A DNA stretch of 64,000 nucleotides from Bradyrhizobium diazoefficiens (GCF_018129965.1 NZ_JAFCKW010000021.1:31086-95085); one strand, 5' to 3'; shown: positions 43,554-54,237, counted from the first letter of the stretch. Numbers and translations are program-made. The notes: generated from the letters alone by a model not told the origin.

Positions 43554-45959
43554 TCAGATGCCTGTTGAGGCTTCGATCTTCGTTGAATCATTGGTCTTTT
43601 CAGCCAGCTCTCTGGTTTCGGCTGCCCGCTCTTTTGTTTCCGGATCCTTGATGGACTCCGCTTGCTTCGCCGTATCCGGGGCCGCTTCCTGAGCCGTCTC
43701 CTTGGCAGCCGGGGCCGTCTCGGTGCCCTCGCTCTTGGCGGGAGCGCCGGAGATCGCAAAGCGCATCCGCATCCAGGCGCCGCGCTGGCCGGCCCGGAAG
43801 TCGGAGGCATCCTTCAGCTCGATGCGGCCGCCATGGTCTTCCAGCACGCGGCCGACGATCGCGAGCCCCAGGCCGGTGCCCTTGGCGCGCGTGGTCACAT
43901 AGGGCTCCAGCAGACGCGAGCGCGCGACCTTTGGCAGGCCGATGCCGTTGTCGACGACGTCGATCAGCACGTCCTCGCCTTCGCGCGACACCACGACGTC
44001 GATCCGGCCTTTGCCGAGCTCCTCCGGCGGGACCTGCTCGATCGCCTCCGTGGCGTTCTTGACGATGTTGGTGACCGCCTGCGAGATCAGACGCCGGTCG
44101 AACTGGGCGCGGAGCGGATCGTCCTTGAACTCGACCTCGATATCGATTTCGGGATGGGCGACCTTCATCAGGAACACCGCCTGCCGCACGGTGTCGGCGA
44201 CGTCCTCGCCCTCCATCACCGGCTTCGGCATCCGCGCAAAGCGCGAGAACTCGTCGACCATGCGGCGGATGTCGTCGACCTGGCGCACGATGGTGTCGGT
44301 GCACTGCTCGAAAATCTGCTTGTCCTTGCCCTCGGTGATGTCCTTGCCGAACTTGCGGCGGATCCGCTCGGCCGAGAGCTGGATCGGCGTCAGCGGATTC
44401 TTGATCTCGTGGGCGATGCGGCGCGCGACGTCGCCCCAGGCCGAGGTGCGTTGCGCCGACACGAGTTCGGTGATGTCGTCGAGCGTGATGATGTAGCTGT
44501 CATGCGGCTGGCTGGTCTTCTCGGCGCTGACGCGAACCGAGAGGTTGCGCTCCTGCCCGTCGCGCGTGATCGTGATCTGGCCCTGCACCAGGCGCTGGGT
44601 CCCGTCCCGCGCCGTCTTCATCATCTCGTCGAGCTCGGGCAGCACGTCCGACAGCGGATGGCCGAGCGTCTCCGCTTCGGAATGCCCGATCAGCTTCTCG
44701 GCGGAGCGATTGAGGATGCCGACACTGCCCGAATTGTCGACGCCGATGATGCCGGCGCTCGCCGACGACAACACCGCCTCGATGAAACGGCGGCGGCTGT
44801 CGATGAGATCGCTGGCGTTGACCAGTTCGTCGCGCTGGCTGCGCAATTCCTGCGTCATCTTGTTGAAGGTCTCACCGAGCTGGGCGAGGTCGCCTTCCGA
44901 CTGATGCACCGGCACCTTCACATGGAGGTCGCCGGTCGAAACCGTCTGGGCCGCGTTCATCAGCCGCCGGATCGGCGCCACCAGCGAATTGGCGAAGTTG
45001 AGGCCGATCAGCACCGAGGCCATCAGAATCGTCAGCGCGATCACCGCGAACATCAGCGCAAACGCGACCTGGATACCGAGCCGCCGCGACTCGATCTGGG
45101 CATATTCGGCGACGCTCACCTCGGTCTGCTTGAGCTGGTTGACGACGTTCGGATCGAGCGGACGGGCGACATAGAGGAAGGTGTCGCTGAAGGCGCGCAG
45201 GCGGATCACCGCGGCGACGAAGCTCGCATCCGGTAGCACCGCGATCTCGGGCTCGGATTCGTTGACGTTGCTGAGGAAGTCCGGCGCGGGCGGCGAATAG
45301 GCCAGCCGCATCCCGGTGTCGGCGGATTCCAGGATGTTGGTGTTCTTGTCGATGATCATCGCGCCCGGCAAATTGCGGGAGCTGGCACTGGCCGCCAGCA
45401 ACTCGCGAAACGAGCGGCGGTCCTGGTCGTAGAGCGGCCTTGCATGGGCGATGTCGTTGGCCATGCCGAGAATGTCGCCGCGGATCAGTTGCGCATGGTC
45501 CTGCATGTAGGCGCGCGCGATCGTCAGCGAATTCTGGATCACCTCCTTGGTCGGCCCCGAGAACAGCCGGTCGAGGCCCCGCTCGAGGGTGACGTTGGCG
45601 ACGACGGCCACGAGCACCGCCGGCAGCACCGCTACGATCGAGAACAGGCTGACGATCTGGACGTGGAGCCGCGCCGCCGCCCGGCCCCGCCGTCGCGCCA
45701 GGATGAGCTGCCAGAGCTCGCGGACGATGATCCCGACCAGGAGCAGGATCGAGCCCGCATTGATCAGATAGAACGACCGGACCACCTCGGGCGTCGGATC
45801 TATACGGGTCAGGCCAGTCAGAACCACGAAGGTCAGGAGGGCCGACAGCATCGCCAGCGCCACGGCAAACGGCGCCAGCCAGCGTCGCACCGACCAGCGC
45901 CGGGGCTCTTCCGCTGGGGTCGTGTCAAAGGCTGCGGCCGAAGTCTCTGCGCTGGTCAT
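43554..45959 (-). CDS. ntrY: Nitrogen-related sensor histidine kinase NtrY
   Basis: The 801-aa inner-membrane kinase has transmembrane segments at about residues 30-50 and 65-85, a third near 105-130, a periplasmic sensor region, and another segment near 310-335. After these come HAMP, PAS, the H-box RIAHEIKNPLTPIQLSAERI and an ATPase domain ending RAKGTGLGLAI. A C-terminal extension of about 60 residues is rich in Ala, Glu, Lys and Thr and has no known domain. I use the ATG at 45959; an in-frame TTG at 46040 is possible but adds 27 atypical residues. Confidence 0.93.
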   Translation of the reverse strand: MTSAETSAAAFDTTPAEEPRRWSVRRWLAPFAVALAMLSALLTFVVLTGLTRIDPTPEVVRSFYLINAGSILLLVGIIVRELWQLILARRRGRAAARLHVQIVSLFSIVAVLPAVLVAVVANVTLERGLDRLFSGPTKEVIQNSLTIARAYMQDHAQLIRGDILGMANDIAHARPLYDQDRRSFRELLAASASSRNLPGAMIIDKNTNILESADTGMRLAYSPPAPDFLSNVNESEPEIAVLPDASFVAAVIRLRAFSDTFLYVARPLDPNVVNQLKQTEVSVAEYAQIESRRLGIQVAFALMFAVIALTILMASVLIGLNFANSLVAPIRRLMNAAQTVSTGDLHVKVPVHQSEGDLAQLGETFNKMTQELRSQRDELVNASDLIDSRRRFIEAVLSSASAGIIGVDNSGSVGILNRSAEKLIGHSEAETLGHPLSDVLPELDEMMKTARDGTQRLVQGQITITRDGQERNLSVRVSAEKTSQPHDSYIITLDDITELVSAQRTSAWGDVARRIAHEIKNPLTPIQLSAERIRRKFGKDITEGKDKQIFEQCTDTIVRQVDDIRRMVDEFSRFARMPKPVMEGEDVADTVRQAVFLMKVAHPEIDIEVEFKDDPLRAQFDRRLISQAVTNIVKNATEAIEQVPPEELGKGRIDVVVSREGEDVLIDVVDNGIGLPKVARSRLLEPYVTTRAKGTGLGLAIVGRVLEDHGGRIELKDASDFRAGQRGAWMRMRFAISGAPAKSEGTETAPAAKETAQEAAPDTAKQAESIKDPETKERAAETRELAEKTNDSTKIEASTGI

Positions 45960-46142
45960 TCCGGCAATGGGTGCTGAAAACGGGTCCGCGGCGGGCGGGC
46001 ACTGATGTATTCGTACCACATTGTTGCCGAATTGCGACAATTCCGCGGCGTTTCAGCCGCGGCGGCCCGGCGCGTCCACAGGCTGGTCGTCTGGCAGACC
46101 TCGCACGCGGGAACGGTTCAGTCCCCCGCGGCTTGGCACCCC

Positions 46143-46289
46143 ATGGACAGGTTCTTCCTTGCAATGATGATTTCTGCGGTTCTGCTGCTGATCGGGGTGA
46201 CGGGCTTGCTCGTCAACGGTCACATCATACAAGAGCCGGCGGCGAGCGCGGTCGCAGCTCGACAAGCCTTGGGCCCCCGCGTCAGGTGA
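46143..46289 (+). CDS. Small membrane protein opposite the ntrC-ntrY gap, 48 aa
   Basis: A 48-residue frame starts MDRFFLAMMISAVLLLIGVT and ends with a polar tail (AVAARQALGPRVR). It has one strong hydrophobic segment at residues 4-28 and a Met-Asp-Arg start, which looks like a real single-span protein. No clear ribosome-binding site precedes it. It lies antisense within the presumed ntrYX promoter/leader region, so expression could interfere with ntrY transcription (inference). Confidence 0.45.
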   Translation: MDRFFLAMMISAVLLLIGVTGLLVNGHIIQEPAASAVAARQALGPRVR

Positions 46290-46399
46290 AGGGCGCCCCT
46301 GCGGCCCAATGACCACGCACAGTGTTTGTGCGGAACCTATCGGCCCGATCTGGACTTTTGCCCTCCGCATCGGCCATGCAGGCCGGCGCGATCCGGACA

Positions 46400-46433
46400 G
46401 GCTCAGCTCACCTTTTTCAGGCGGAGCTGAGCC
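46400..46433 (-). terminator. Hairpin between ntrC and ntrY
   Basis: GGCTCAGCTC (46400-46409) and GAGCTGAGCC (46424-46433) form a perfect 10-base stem with a 14-base loop, 15 bases past the ntrC stop. There is no T-tract after it. It may terminate or attenuate transcription of ntrBC before ntrYX, leaving ntrYX on a separate promoter in the 46041-46399 gap. Confidence 0.55.
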
Positions 46434-46447
46434 ACCGTCCCGCGAAA

Positions 46448-47890
<1,443 letters not shown>

Positions 47891-47899
47891 TGTTAATCC

Positions 47900-49075
47900 T
47901 CATTTTGCCCCCTGTGATGCAGACGACGACTTCCCGGCAGAGCCGTCGCGACTGCTGTGATCGGCATGTTTCACCGATGTGGAATACATCGGCATCAGCA
48001 CGCGGAAGGTGGTCTTGCGCGGCTGAGACTCGCATTCGATGATGCCCCCGTGATCGCCGATGATCTTGGCGACCAGCGCCAGACCGAGGCCCGAGCCCGT
48101 CTGCTTGGTGGTCACGAAGGGATCGAACAGGTTGGGCAGAAGATCGTCCGGCACGCCTGGTCCATTGTCCCTCACGCAGAATTCCAGCGGCAGGGATACC
48201 CGGGATTTTTGACCGGGGACTGACAGGCGCACGCCGGGGCGGAACGCGGTGGTGAGCTGGATCTCGCCGTCGGGCACGTCGATCAGCGCTTCGGCGGCGT
48301 TCTTGACGAGGTTGAGGAACACCTGGATGAGCTGGTCCTGGTTGGCCAGCACCGGCGGCAGAGAAGGATCGTAATCCTCGATGAAGCGGATGTTGCGGGC
48401 AAAGCCCGACTGCGCCAGCCGCTTCACGTGATCGAGCACGGAATGGATGTTGACGGGTCCGCGCACCACGGGCCGCTCGTCGCCGAACACCTCCATGCGG
48501 TCGACCAGCGTCACGATGCGGTCGGCCTCGTCGCAAATCAGCCGGGTCAGCATGCGGTCCTCGGACGAGGCCTGCTGCTCCAGCAGCTGCGCCGCGCCGC
48601 GGATGCCGGACAGCGGGTTCTTGATCTCATGTGCCAGCATCGCGGCCAGCGCAATGACCGAGCGTGCGGCGCTGCGATGGGTGAGCTGGCGATCCATCTT
48701 GTCGGCGATGGTACGCTCCTGGAGCATCACCACGATATGACCGGGCCGCTCGGTGAGCGGGGCGACATGCAGATCGACCTGGCGGTCACCGCCCATGCGC
48801 GGGGTGCCGAGATCGACCTTGTATTCGTTGACCGGCGAGTTCGACGAACGGACCTGATCGATCAGCGCCCGCAACGGGCTGCCGAACGGCACCAGCTCTT
48901 TCAGCGACTGCCGCTTCAGGAACTGTGTCGAAATCTCGAAGAAGGCTTCGGTGGCGATATTGGCGCCGACGATCTTGCCGTCCGGCCCGATCAGCAGCAC
49001 CGGGTTGGGCAAGGCATCCAGGATCGCGTCGCTGTCGGACGGTGGCGGCCGACGATGTTCAGCGGCTGAGCTCAT
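47900..49075 (-). CDS. ntrB: Nitrogen regulation sensor kinase NtrB
   Basis: NtrB phosphorylates or dephosphorylates NtrC according to PII state. The 391-aa cytosolic protein has an N-terminal PAS domain (ILDALPNPVLLIGPDGKIVG), the H-box LAHEIKNPLSGIRGAAQLLE, an N-box and the G-boxes FVRDNGPGV-like (CVRDNGPGVPD) and TGSGLGLALV. The ATG at 49075 overlaps the nifR3 stop (ATGA), which shows coupling; the frame extends five codons further. A Ser/Lys-rich tail of about 20 residues ends the protein. Confidence 0.96.
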   Translation of the reverse strand: MSSAAEHRRPPPSDSDAILDALPNPVLLIGPDGKIVGANIATEAFFEISTQFLKRQSLKELVPFGSPLRALIDQVRSSNSPVNEYKVDLGTPRMGGDRQVDLHVAPLTERPGHIVVMLQERTIADKMDRQLTHRSAARSVIALAAMLAHEIKNPLSGIRGAAQLLEQQASSEDRMLTRLICDEADRIVTLVDRMEVFGDERPVVRGPVNIHSVLDHVKRLAQSGFARNIRFIEDYDPSLPPVLANQDQLIQVFLNLVKNAAEALIDVPDGEIQLTTAFRPGVRLSVPGQKSRVSLPLEFCVRDNGPGVPDDLLPNLFDPFVTTKQTGSGLGLALVAKIIGDHGGIIECESQPRKTTFRVLMPMYSTSVKHADHSSRDGSAGKSSSASQGAK

Positions 49076-50148
49076 GCAGCAGCGCTCCATGCGAAGTCGT
49101 CGAAAGCATCTTGCAATGACTGGTGGACGCGGCGCGGATCCTCCGAGGTGAGGATGGTCTGGCGCCAGCCCTTCAGCTTCTCGACCGGTGCGCCGCTCGT
49201 ATCGGCAGCGACGTCGAGCGCCCAGCCGAGGTGTTTTCGCGCGTGCCTCAGGCCGACGCGCAAGCCGTAAAGCGTGCAGACGCCGTCATAAAGCGTGCGG
49301 ACATAATGCAGCTGCGTTTCCAGCGACGGCGCGGCTTCGGCCGCTCCGCCCTTGAGGCGGCGGCCGATCTGGCCCGGAAGCCAGGGCTGGCCATTGGCGC
49401 CGCGGCCGATCATCACGGCGTCGGCGCCGGAGGCGTCCAGCGCGGCGAGCGCCTTTTCATACGACGTGATGTCGCCGTTGACGACGAGCGGAATGGAGAT
49501 GGCCTCGCGCACCGCGCGGATCGCGTCCCAATCAGCCTCGCCCTTGTAGAATTGGCAGCGGGTACGGCCGTGCACGGTGACGAGCTTGATGCCGGCGGCC
49601 TCGGCGCGGCGCGCCAGCTCCGGCGCGTTGCGAGTGCGGTCGTCCCAGCCGAGCCGCATCTTCAGCGTCACCGGCACCTTGACCGCCGCGATCGTCGCCT
49701 CGATCAGGCTGACGGCATGATCGAGGTCGCGCATTAGCGCCGAGCCGGACTGGCCGCCGGTGACGTGACGGGCCGGGCAGCCCATGTTGATATCGATGAT
49801 GTCGGCGCCTTCGGCTTCCGAGATCCGGGCGCCTTCCGCCATCCAGTGTGTCTCGCAACCAGCGAGCTGAACCACATGCGGGCCGATTCCCGTCGCTTCG
49901 CAGCGCAACCGGGACATCCAGTGGCCATTGGCGAGTTCAGCACTGGCGGTCATTTCGGAGACGACCAGGCCGGCCCCGAGCTCGGCGGCGAGCTTCCGGA
50001 CGGGCGAGTCCGTCACCCCCGACATCGGTGCCAGGAAGACCGGCGTGGCGACATCGATATCGCCTATTTTCAACGGCTTAGAGCCTGATTTTGCCGAGCC
50101 GGTCACAGGGGTCTCGTTGACTAGGCAGGGCCTCATCGCGTCTGCCAT
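49072..50148 (-). CDS. dusB: tRNA-dihydrouridine synthase (DusB/NifR3)
   Basis: The enzyme reduces uridine in the tRNA D-loop with FMN and NADPH. The 358-aa TIM-barrel protein has VFLAPMSGVTDSP at the N-terminus, NMGCPARHVTGGQSGSALMR with the catalytic Cys, HGRTRCQFYKGEADW, and VNGDITSYEKA with MIGRGANGQPW for FMN phosphate. As nifR3 it heads the ntrBC operon in alphaproteobacteria. The ATG at 50148 is used; 50136 is an alternative. Confidence 0.95.
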   Translation of the reverse strand: MADAMRPCLVNETPVTGSAKSGSKPLKIGDIDVATPVFLAPMSGVTDSPVRKLAAELGAGLVVSEMTASAELANGHWMSRLRCEATGIGPHVVQLAGCETHWMAEGARISEAEGADIIDINMGCPARHVTGGQSGSALMRDLDHAVSLIEATIAAVKVPVTLKMRLGWDDRTRNAPELARRAEAAGIKLVTVHGRTRCQFYKGEADWDAIRAVREAISIPLVVNGDITSYEKALAALDASGADAVMIGRGANGQPWLPGQIGRRLKGGAAEAAPSLETQLHYVRTLYDGVCTLYGLRVGLRHARKHLGWALDVAADTSGAPVEKLKGWRQTILTSEDPRRVHQSLQDAFDDFAWSAAA

Positions 50149-50160
50149 GACCTATCTTGC

Positions 50161-50175
50161 GCACAATTCTTGTGC
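50161..50175. promoter_or_regulatory. Candidate NtrC-binding site upstream of nifR3
   Basis: GCACAATTCTTGTGC is a perfect palindrome that fits the NtrC pattern GCAC-N7-GTGC. It lies 13 bases upstream of the nifR3 ATG and downstream of the candidate promoter, a position that fits repression rather than activation. The same operon encodes NtrC, so this suggests autoregulation. Confidence 0.55.
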
Positions 50176-50194
50176 AGTCAAGCGTCATGCCTAC

Positions 50195-50222
50195 ACTTTA
50201 GACAATTCTGCAAACCTTTCAA
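50195..50222 (-). promoter_or_regulatory. Candidate sigma-70 promoter of the nifR3-ntr operon
   Basis: On the minus strand TTGAAA (50217-50222) and TAAAGT (50195-50200) are separated by 16 bases and resemble -35 and -10 boxes. Transcription would begin near 50188, about 40 bases before the nifR3 start and just ahead of the NtrC-like palindrome. Confidence 0.4.
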
Positions 50223-50352
50223 GTGCAGTGCAACAAAATGCTGTTTCCCACAATCCGGGGAAACCCCCTTTTTTTGCGGGCCTGCCGTGCTAGAGGCATG
50301 CCGGTCATCACCCAATCCCGCCTCTTCATCATAAACCGAGTATTTGTAACCT

Positions 50353-51549
50353 ATGGCGAAATCAGAACGCACTGCTGTCGTTCTCGTCGCAGCCGGACGC
50401 GGCCTGCGCGCCGGCGCTGGCGGGCCAAAGCAATACCGGACGATCGGCGGTGTGCCCGTGATCTATCGCGCCATGGAAGCTTTCAGCCGCCATCCGGATG
50501 TGTTTGCAGTGCAGCCCGTCCTGAATCCTGATGACAGCGCCATGTTCACGGCAGCGGTCACAGGATTGAAGCACGAGCCACCGGCCAGCGGCGGCGCAAC
50601 GCGTCAAGCCTCGGTGCTCGCAGGTCTCGAAGCGCTCGTGAAGCACAAGCCCGACATCGTCCTGATTCACGACGCCGCGCGGCCCTTCGTCTCGGACGGG
50701 GTGATCTCGCGCGCGATCGAGGCGGCGAGCCGCACCGGTGCGGCCATTCCCGCCGTCGCCGTCACCGATACCATCAAGGTCACCAGCGAGAGCGGCAATG
50801 TCGTGGACACGCCGGATCGCGCGCGCCTGCGCATCGCGCAGACGCCGCAATCCTTTCGTTTCGATGTCATCCTCGAAGCGCATCGTCGCGCCGCCAGGGA
50901 TGGTCGCAGCGATTTCACCGACGATGCCGCCATTGCCGAATGGGCGGGATTGACGGTTGCAACCTTTGAAGGCGATGTTGCCAATATGAAGCTCACCACC
51001 CCCGAAGACTTCGTGCGCGAAGAGGCGCGCCTGGCCAGCCTGCTCGGCGATATCAGAACGGGCACGGGCTATGACGTGCATGCCTTCGGCGAAGGCGACC
51101 ACGTCATGATCTGCGGCGTCCGCGTGCCGCACACGAAAGGTTTTCTCGCCCATTCCGACGGCGATGTTGGCCTGCATGCGCTGGTCGACGCTATCCTCGG
51201 CGCGCTGGCCGACGGCGACATCGGCTCGCACTTTCCGCCGAGCGACGCGAAGTGGAAGGGCGCCTCCTCCGACCAGTTCCTGAAATACGCCATCGAGCGC
51301 GTGACCCAGCGCGGCGGCCGCATCGCCAATCTCGAAGTGACCATGATCTGCGAACGGCCGAAGATCGGCCCCTTGCGCGACACCATGCGCGCGCGCATCG
51401 CCGAGATCTGCGGCGTCGATATCTCGCGCGTTGCGGTGAAGGCGACGACGAGCGAGCGGCTCGGCTTCACCGGCCGTGAGGAAGGTATTGCCGCAACCGC
51501 GAGCGCCACCATCCGCCTGCCGTTCAACGAGAAGACCTGGAGCGCCTAG
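50353..51549 (+). CDS. ispDF: Bifunctional IspD/IspF, MEP isoprenoid pathway
   Basis: This 398-aa fusion carries two non-consecutive MEP pathway steps. Residues 1-235 are IspD (CDP-ME synthase) with VVLVAAGRGLRAGAGGPKQY and the motif HDAARPFVS. Residues 237-398 are IspF (MEcPP synthase) with GTGYDVHAF, where Asp and His bind zinc, and HSDGDVGLHALVDAILGA. Fusions of these two are typical of alphaproteobacteria. It is divergent from the nifR3-ntr operon and is followed by cinA after four bases. Confidence 0.96.
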   Translation: MAKSERTAVVLVAAGRGLRAGAGGPKQYRTIGGVPVIYRAMEAFSRHPDVFAVQPVLNPDDSAMFTAAVTGLKHEPPASGGATRQASVLAGLEALVKHKPDIVLIHDAARPFVSDGVISRAIEAASRTGAAIPAVAVTDTIKVTSESGNVVDTPDRARLRIAQTPQSFRFDVILEAHRRAARDGRSDFTDDAAIAEWAGLTVATFEGDVANMKLTTPEDFVREEARLASLLGDIRTGTGYDVHAFGEGDHVMICGVRVPHTKGFLAHSDGDVGLHALVDAILGALADGDIGSHFPPSDAKWKGASSDQFLKYAIERVTQRGGRIANLEVTMICERPKIGPLRDTMRARIAEICGVDISRVAVKATTSERLGFTGREEGIAATASATIRLPFNEKTWSA

Positions 51550-51553
51550 GACC

Positions 51554-52165
51554 ATGTCCGGCAGCGACGCACGCGCCCTCTCCCGCTCGCTGCTCGACCT
51601 GTGCCGGATGCGGAAGCTCACGATCGCGACCGCGGAGTCCTGCACGGGGGGGCTTGTTGCGGGCGCGCTGACCGACATCCCTGGTGCCTCCGACGTGATC
51701 GACCGCGGCTTCGTCACCTACTCCAACGACGCCAAGCGCGCGATGCTCGGGGTCGAGGCCAGCACTCTCACCAATTTCGGCGCCGTCAGCAAAGAGACCG
51801 CAATCGCGATGGCGGTCGGCGCGCTGGAGCGCGCCGGCACCGACCTTGCGGTCGCCATCACCGGCATCGCAGGCCCCGGCGGCGCCACGCCCGGCAAACC
51901 GGTCGGCCTCGTGCATTTCGCCGTCGCGGCGCGCGACGGCCGCATTGCTCACCGCGAGCATCGGTTCGGCGCGATCGGCCGCAGCACCGTTCGCGCCCGC
52001 TCTGTCGTGGAGGCGCTGCGTATGCTGATGGATCTCGCGCGCGGCCCGAAGGCAGCAGCCAAGCCGGCCCGCACCGCCGCGGCCACCCGCCTGCGCCCCC
52101 GCGTGACCCGAACGCCGCGCCGTCATGCCGTGAAGCGAAGGCCGCCGCGCTCTCCGCGGAACTGA
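51554..52165 (+). CDS. CinA C-terminal domain protein (NMN amidohydrolase)
   Basis: The 203-aa protein is the stand-alone PncC/CinA-C domain that deamidates nicotinamide mononucleotide. Family motifs are TIATAESCTGGLVAGALTD (catalytic Ser/Thr region), FVTYSNDAKRAMLGV and AITGIAGPGGATPGKPVGLV. After residue 165 an Arg/Lys/Pro/Ala-rich tail of about 40 residues is added, which is not part of the family. It starts four bases after ispDF, a pairing common in this group. Confidence 0.9.
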   Translation: MSGSDARALSRSLLDLCRMRKLTIATAESCTGGLVAGALTDIPGASDVIDRGFVTYSNDAKRAMLGVEASTLTNFGAVSKETAIAMAVGALERAGTDLAVAITGIAGPGGATPGKPVGLVHFAVAARDGRIAHREHRFGAIGRSTVRARSVVEALRMLMDLARGPKAAAKPARTAAATRLRPRVTRTPRRHAVKRRPPRSPRN

Positions 52166-52433
52166 AGTCTGTCCGTCGCCCGATTGGCAACACACACGTC
52201 GCGCGTCAATCCGAATTAAGGCTGCACGGAGTGACGCTCCCCAGCCTCGAATGTCACGCAAAACACGTCACTGAGTGTCGTCGGCAAATCAAAGACCGGC
52301 ATTTAGCCCTGCACTCCCTCAGGTTGCACAGCCATCCAATGATACCACACTAACATGTTTTGCGATATCGTTAACGTTACGTCACCAACAGATGAGACCA
52401 TTTCTCCCATCGTTTCGTCTGGGGAGACTCAAA

Positions 52434-54140
52434 ATGAATCGTCGACACCTGTTATTTTTCTTTACGGCCGCGATGGGTCTGGCACTCTCGCCACGGATCG
52501 CCTTTGCTGAATCACTGAAAGAGTTCAAGCATATCGTGGTCATCTACCAGGAGAACCACAGCTTCGACAATCTGTATGGATTGTGGGGCGAAGTGTGGGG
52601 CGACCGGATCAACGGCTTGCCGTCCGCAGATCTCGCACACACAACGCAAGTGCGGCAGGACAATGTGACGGCCTACGCCTGCCTGCAGCAGATCGACGTC
52701 AACCTGACTTCGCCGCCCCTGCCAGCACTCTGCGCGGACAATACCGGGACACCTTTCAGCAGCGACTTTCTGAACAAGCCGTTCAAGATCGACGACTTCA
52801 TTGCGGCGACCGACAAGACCTGCCCGCCCGGGAATGTCTTCGCACCGAACGGTGTCCTCAAGGACAGCCCAGGTGCATTGCCTGGCGGATGCACCCGCGA
52901 CATCGTGCATCGCTTCTATAGCGAGCAATACCAGATCAACCAGGGCAAGCAGAACCGCTACGTCACCGGCAGTGACGCGGCCGGCCTCGTGATGGGCCAT
53001 TACGACACCACGACGCTGCCGATCTACAAATATCTGCACGCCCATGGTGCGCCGCACTACGTGATCTCCGATAGCTTCTTCCAGGGTGCGTTCGGCGGAT
53101 CATTCCTCAATCATCAATGGCTGATCGCCGCGGCGACGCCGGTGTTTGCGGGGGCGCTGCAGGACAATTCCGCCTTGGACCTCCACTCGGTCCTCGACAC
53201 CAACGCAATGCCGACGAGCACGCCGCTTTACACAGCGACAGGCCCCGTCAAAGATCTGGCGCTGACCTCGAAGTGCTCGACACTGCCGGTCGGTGTGAAC
53301 GCAGCCTGCGGCGACTACGCCATCAACACAATCCAGCCGTTCAGCCAGCCCTACTCTCCCGGCACGGTGGACGCAAAACGGTTGCCCCTTCTGAAGAATC
53401 CGACGATCGGCGACCGGCTGTCGCAGGCCGGCGTCGATTGGGCCTGGTACTCGGGCGGATGGTCGAACGCCAATGGCGATAAGGGAGCGCCGGGCTGGAC
53501 CAACGGCGATGGTCCGAGCTGCGCCGATCCCAATGCAAAATCGAATGCAACCTACCCGAACTGCCCCGACAATCTGTTTCAGTTCCACCACCAAGCATTC
53601 AACTACTTCGACGCTTACAAGCCGGGCACCGCCGCCCGTGCGGCGCATCTTCGCGATGAAGTCGAATTCATCGCGGCGGCCAAGCAAGGCACGCTTAAAC
53701 CGGTGAGCTTCGTCAAGCCGCTCGGCTCCGAGAATGAGCACCCCGGCTATGCCAGCGAAGCAAACGGCAGCGATCATCTGGTCGATCTGATCTCGGCAAT
53801 CGTCGACGGGCCAGACGGCCACGAGACGCTGATCGTCGTCACCTATGACGAGTTCGGCGGCGCGTGGGATCACGTTCCGCCGCCCCCTTTTGGCAGGCAG
53901 GAACATTTCCGCGAGCACCGCCATCCGGCTCCGCATGACCAGTGGGGTCCCGGAACGCGCGTTCCGGCGCTGCTGGTCTCGAAGAAATTCCGCAAGTCGG
54001 GGGTGGATCATGCAGATCACGACACGACCTCGATCCTCAAATTGATCGAAGAGCGCTTCCGCCTCGCTCCGCTTGGCACGCGCGATGCGGACGCGATCAG
54101 CCTGCGCACCGCGTTGGAGGAAGCAGGACTACGCGACTAA
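52434..54140 (+). CDS. Secreted phosphoesterase (acid phosphatase/phospholipase C family)
   Basis: From the ATG at 52434 the 568-aa protein has a signal peptide (MNRRHLLFFFTAAMGLALSP, cleavage after AFA). A phosphoesterase domain follows, with metal-binding stretches KHIVVIYQENHSFDNLYG near the start, then GGSFLNHQW, LGSENEHPGYASEANGSDH and VVTYDEFGGAWDHVPPP. These match the bacterial phospholipase C/AcpA superfamily, whose members hydrolyse phosphomonoesters or phospholipids outside the cytoplasm. Several Cys pairs support export. The in-frame start at 52275 lacks a signal peptide. A strong hairpin follows the gene. Confidence 0.86.
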   Translation: MNRRHLLFFFTAAMGLALSPRIAFAESLKEFKHIVVIYQENHSFDNLYGLWGEVWGDRINGLPSADLAHTTQVRQDNVTAYACLQQIDVNLTSPPLPALCADNTGTPFSSDFLNKPFKIDDFIAATDKTCPPGNVFAPNGVLKDSPGALPGGCTRDIVHRFYSEQYQINQGKQNRYVTGSDAAGLVMGHYDTTTLPIYKYLHAHGAPHYVISDSFFQGAFGGSFLNHQWLIAAATPVFAGALQDNSALDLHSVLDTNAMPTSTPLYTATGPVKDLALTSKCSTLPVGVNAACGDYAINTIQPFSQPYSPGTVDAKRLPLLKNPTIGDRLSQAGVDWAWYSGGWSNANGDKGAPGWTNGDGPSCADPNAKSNATYPNCPDNLFQFHHQAFNYFDAYKPGTAARAAHLRDEVEFIAAAKQGTLKPVSFVKPLGSENEHPGYASEANGSDHLVDLISAIVDGPDGHETLIVVTYDEFGGAWDHVPPPPFGRQEHFREHRHPAPHDQWGPGTRVPALLVSKKFRKSGVDHADHDTTSILKLIEERFRLAPLGTRDADAISLRTALEEAGLRD

Positions 54141-54162
54141 TTCCGCGATCCAGGAGACCGGT

Positions 54163-54195
54163 GCAGGATCCGTGCGCAACGCCCACGGATCCTGC
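54163..54195. terminator. Strong hairpin between the phosphoesterase gene and ratA
   Basis: GCAGGATCCGTG (54163-54174) and CACGGATCCTGC (54184-54195) form a perfect 12-base stem with a nine-base loop, 23 bases after the phosphoesterase stop. It lies between convergent genes and probably stops transcription from both sides, although no T-tract is present. Confidence 0.65.
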
Positions 54196-54237
54196 CTCGT
54201 GATTTGAGAGGCGTTCGCCGGGGCGGCCGATCAATCG

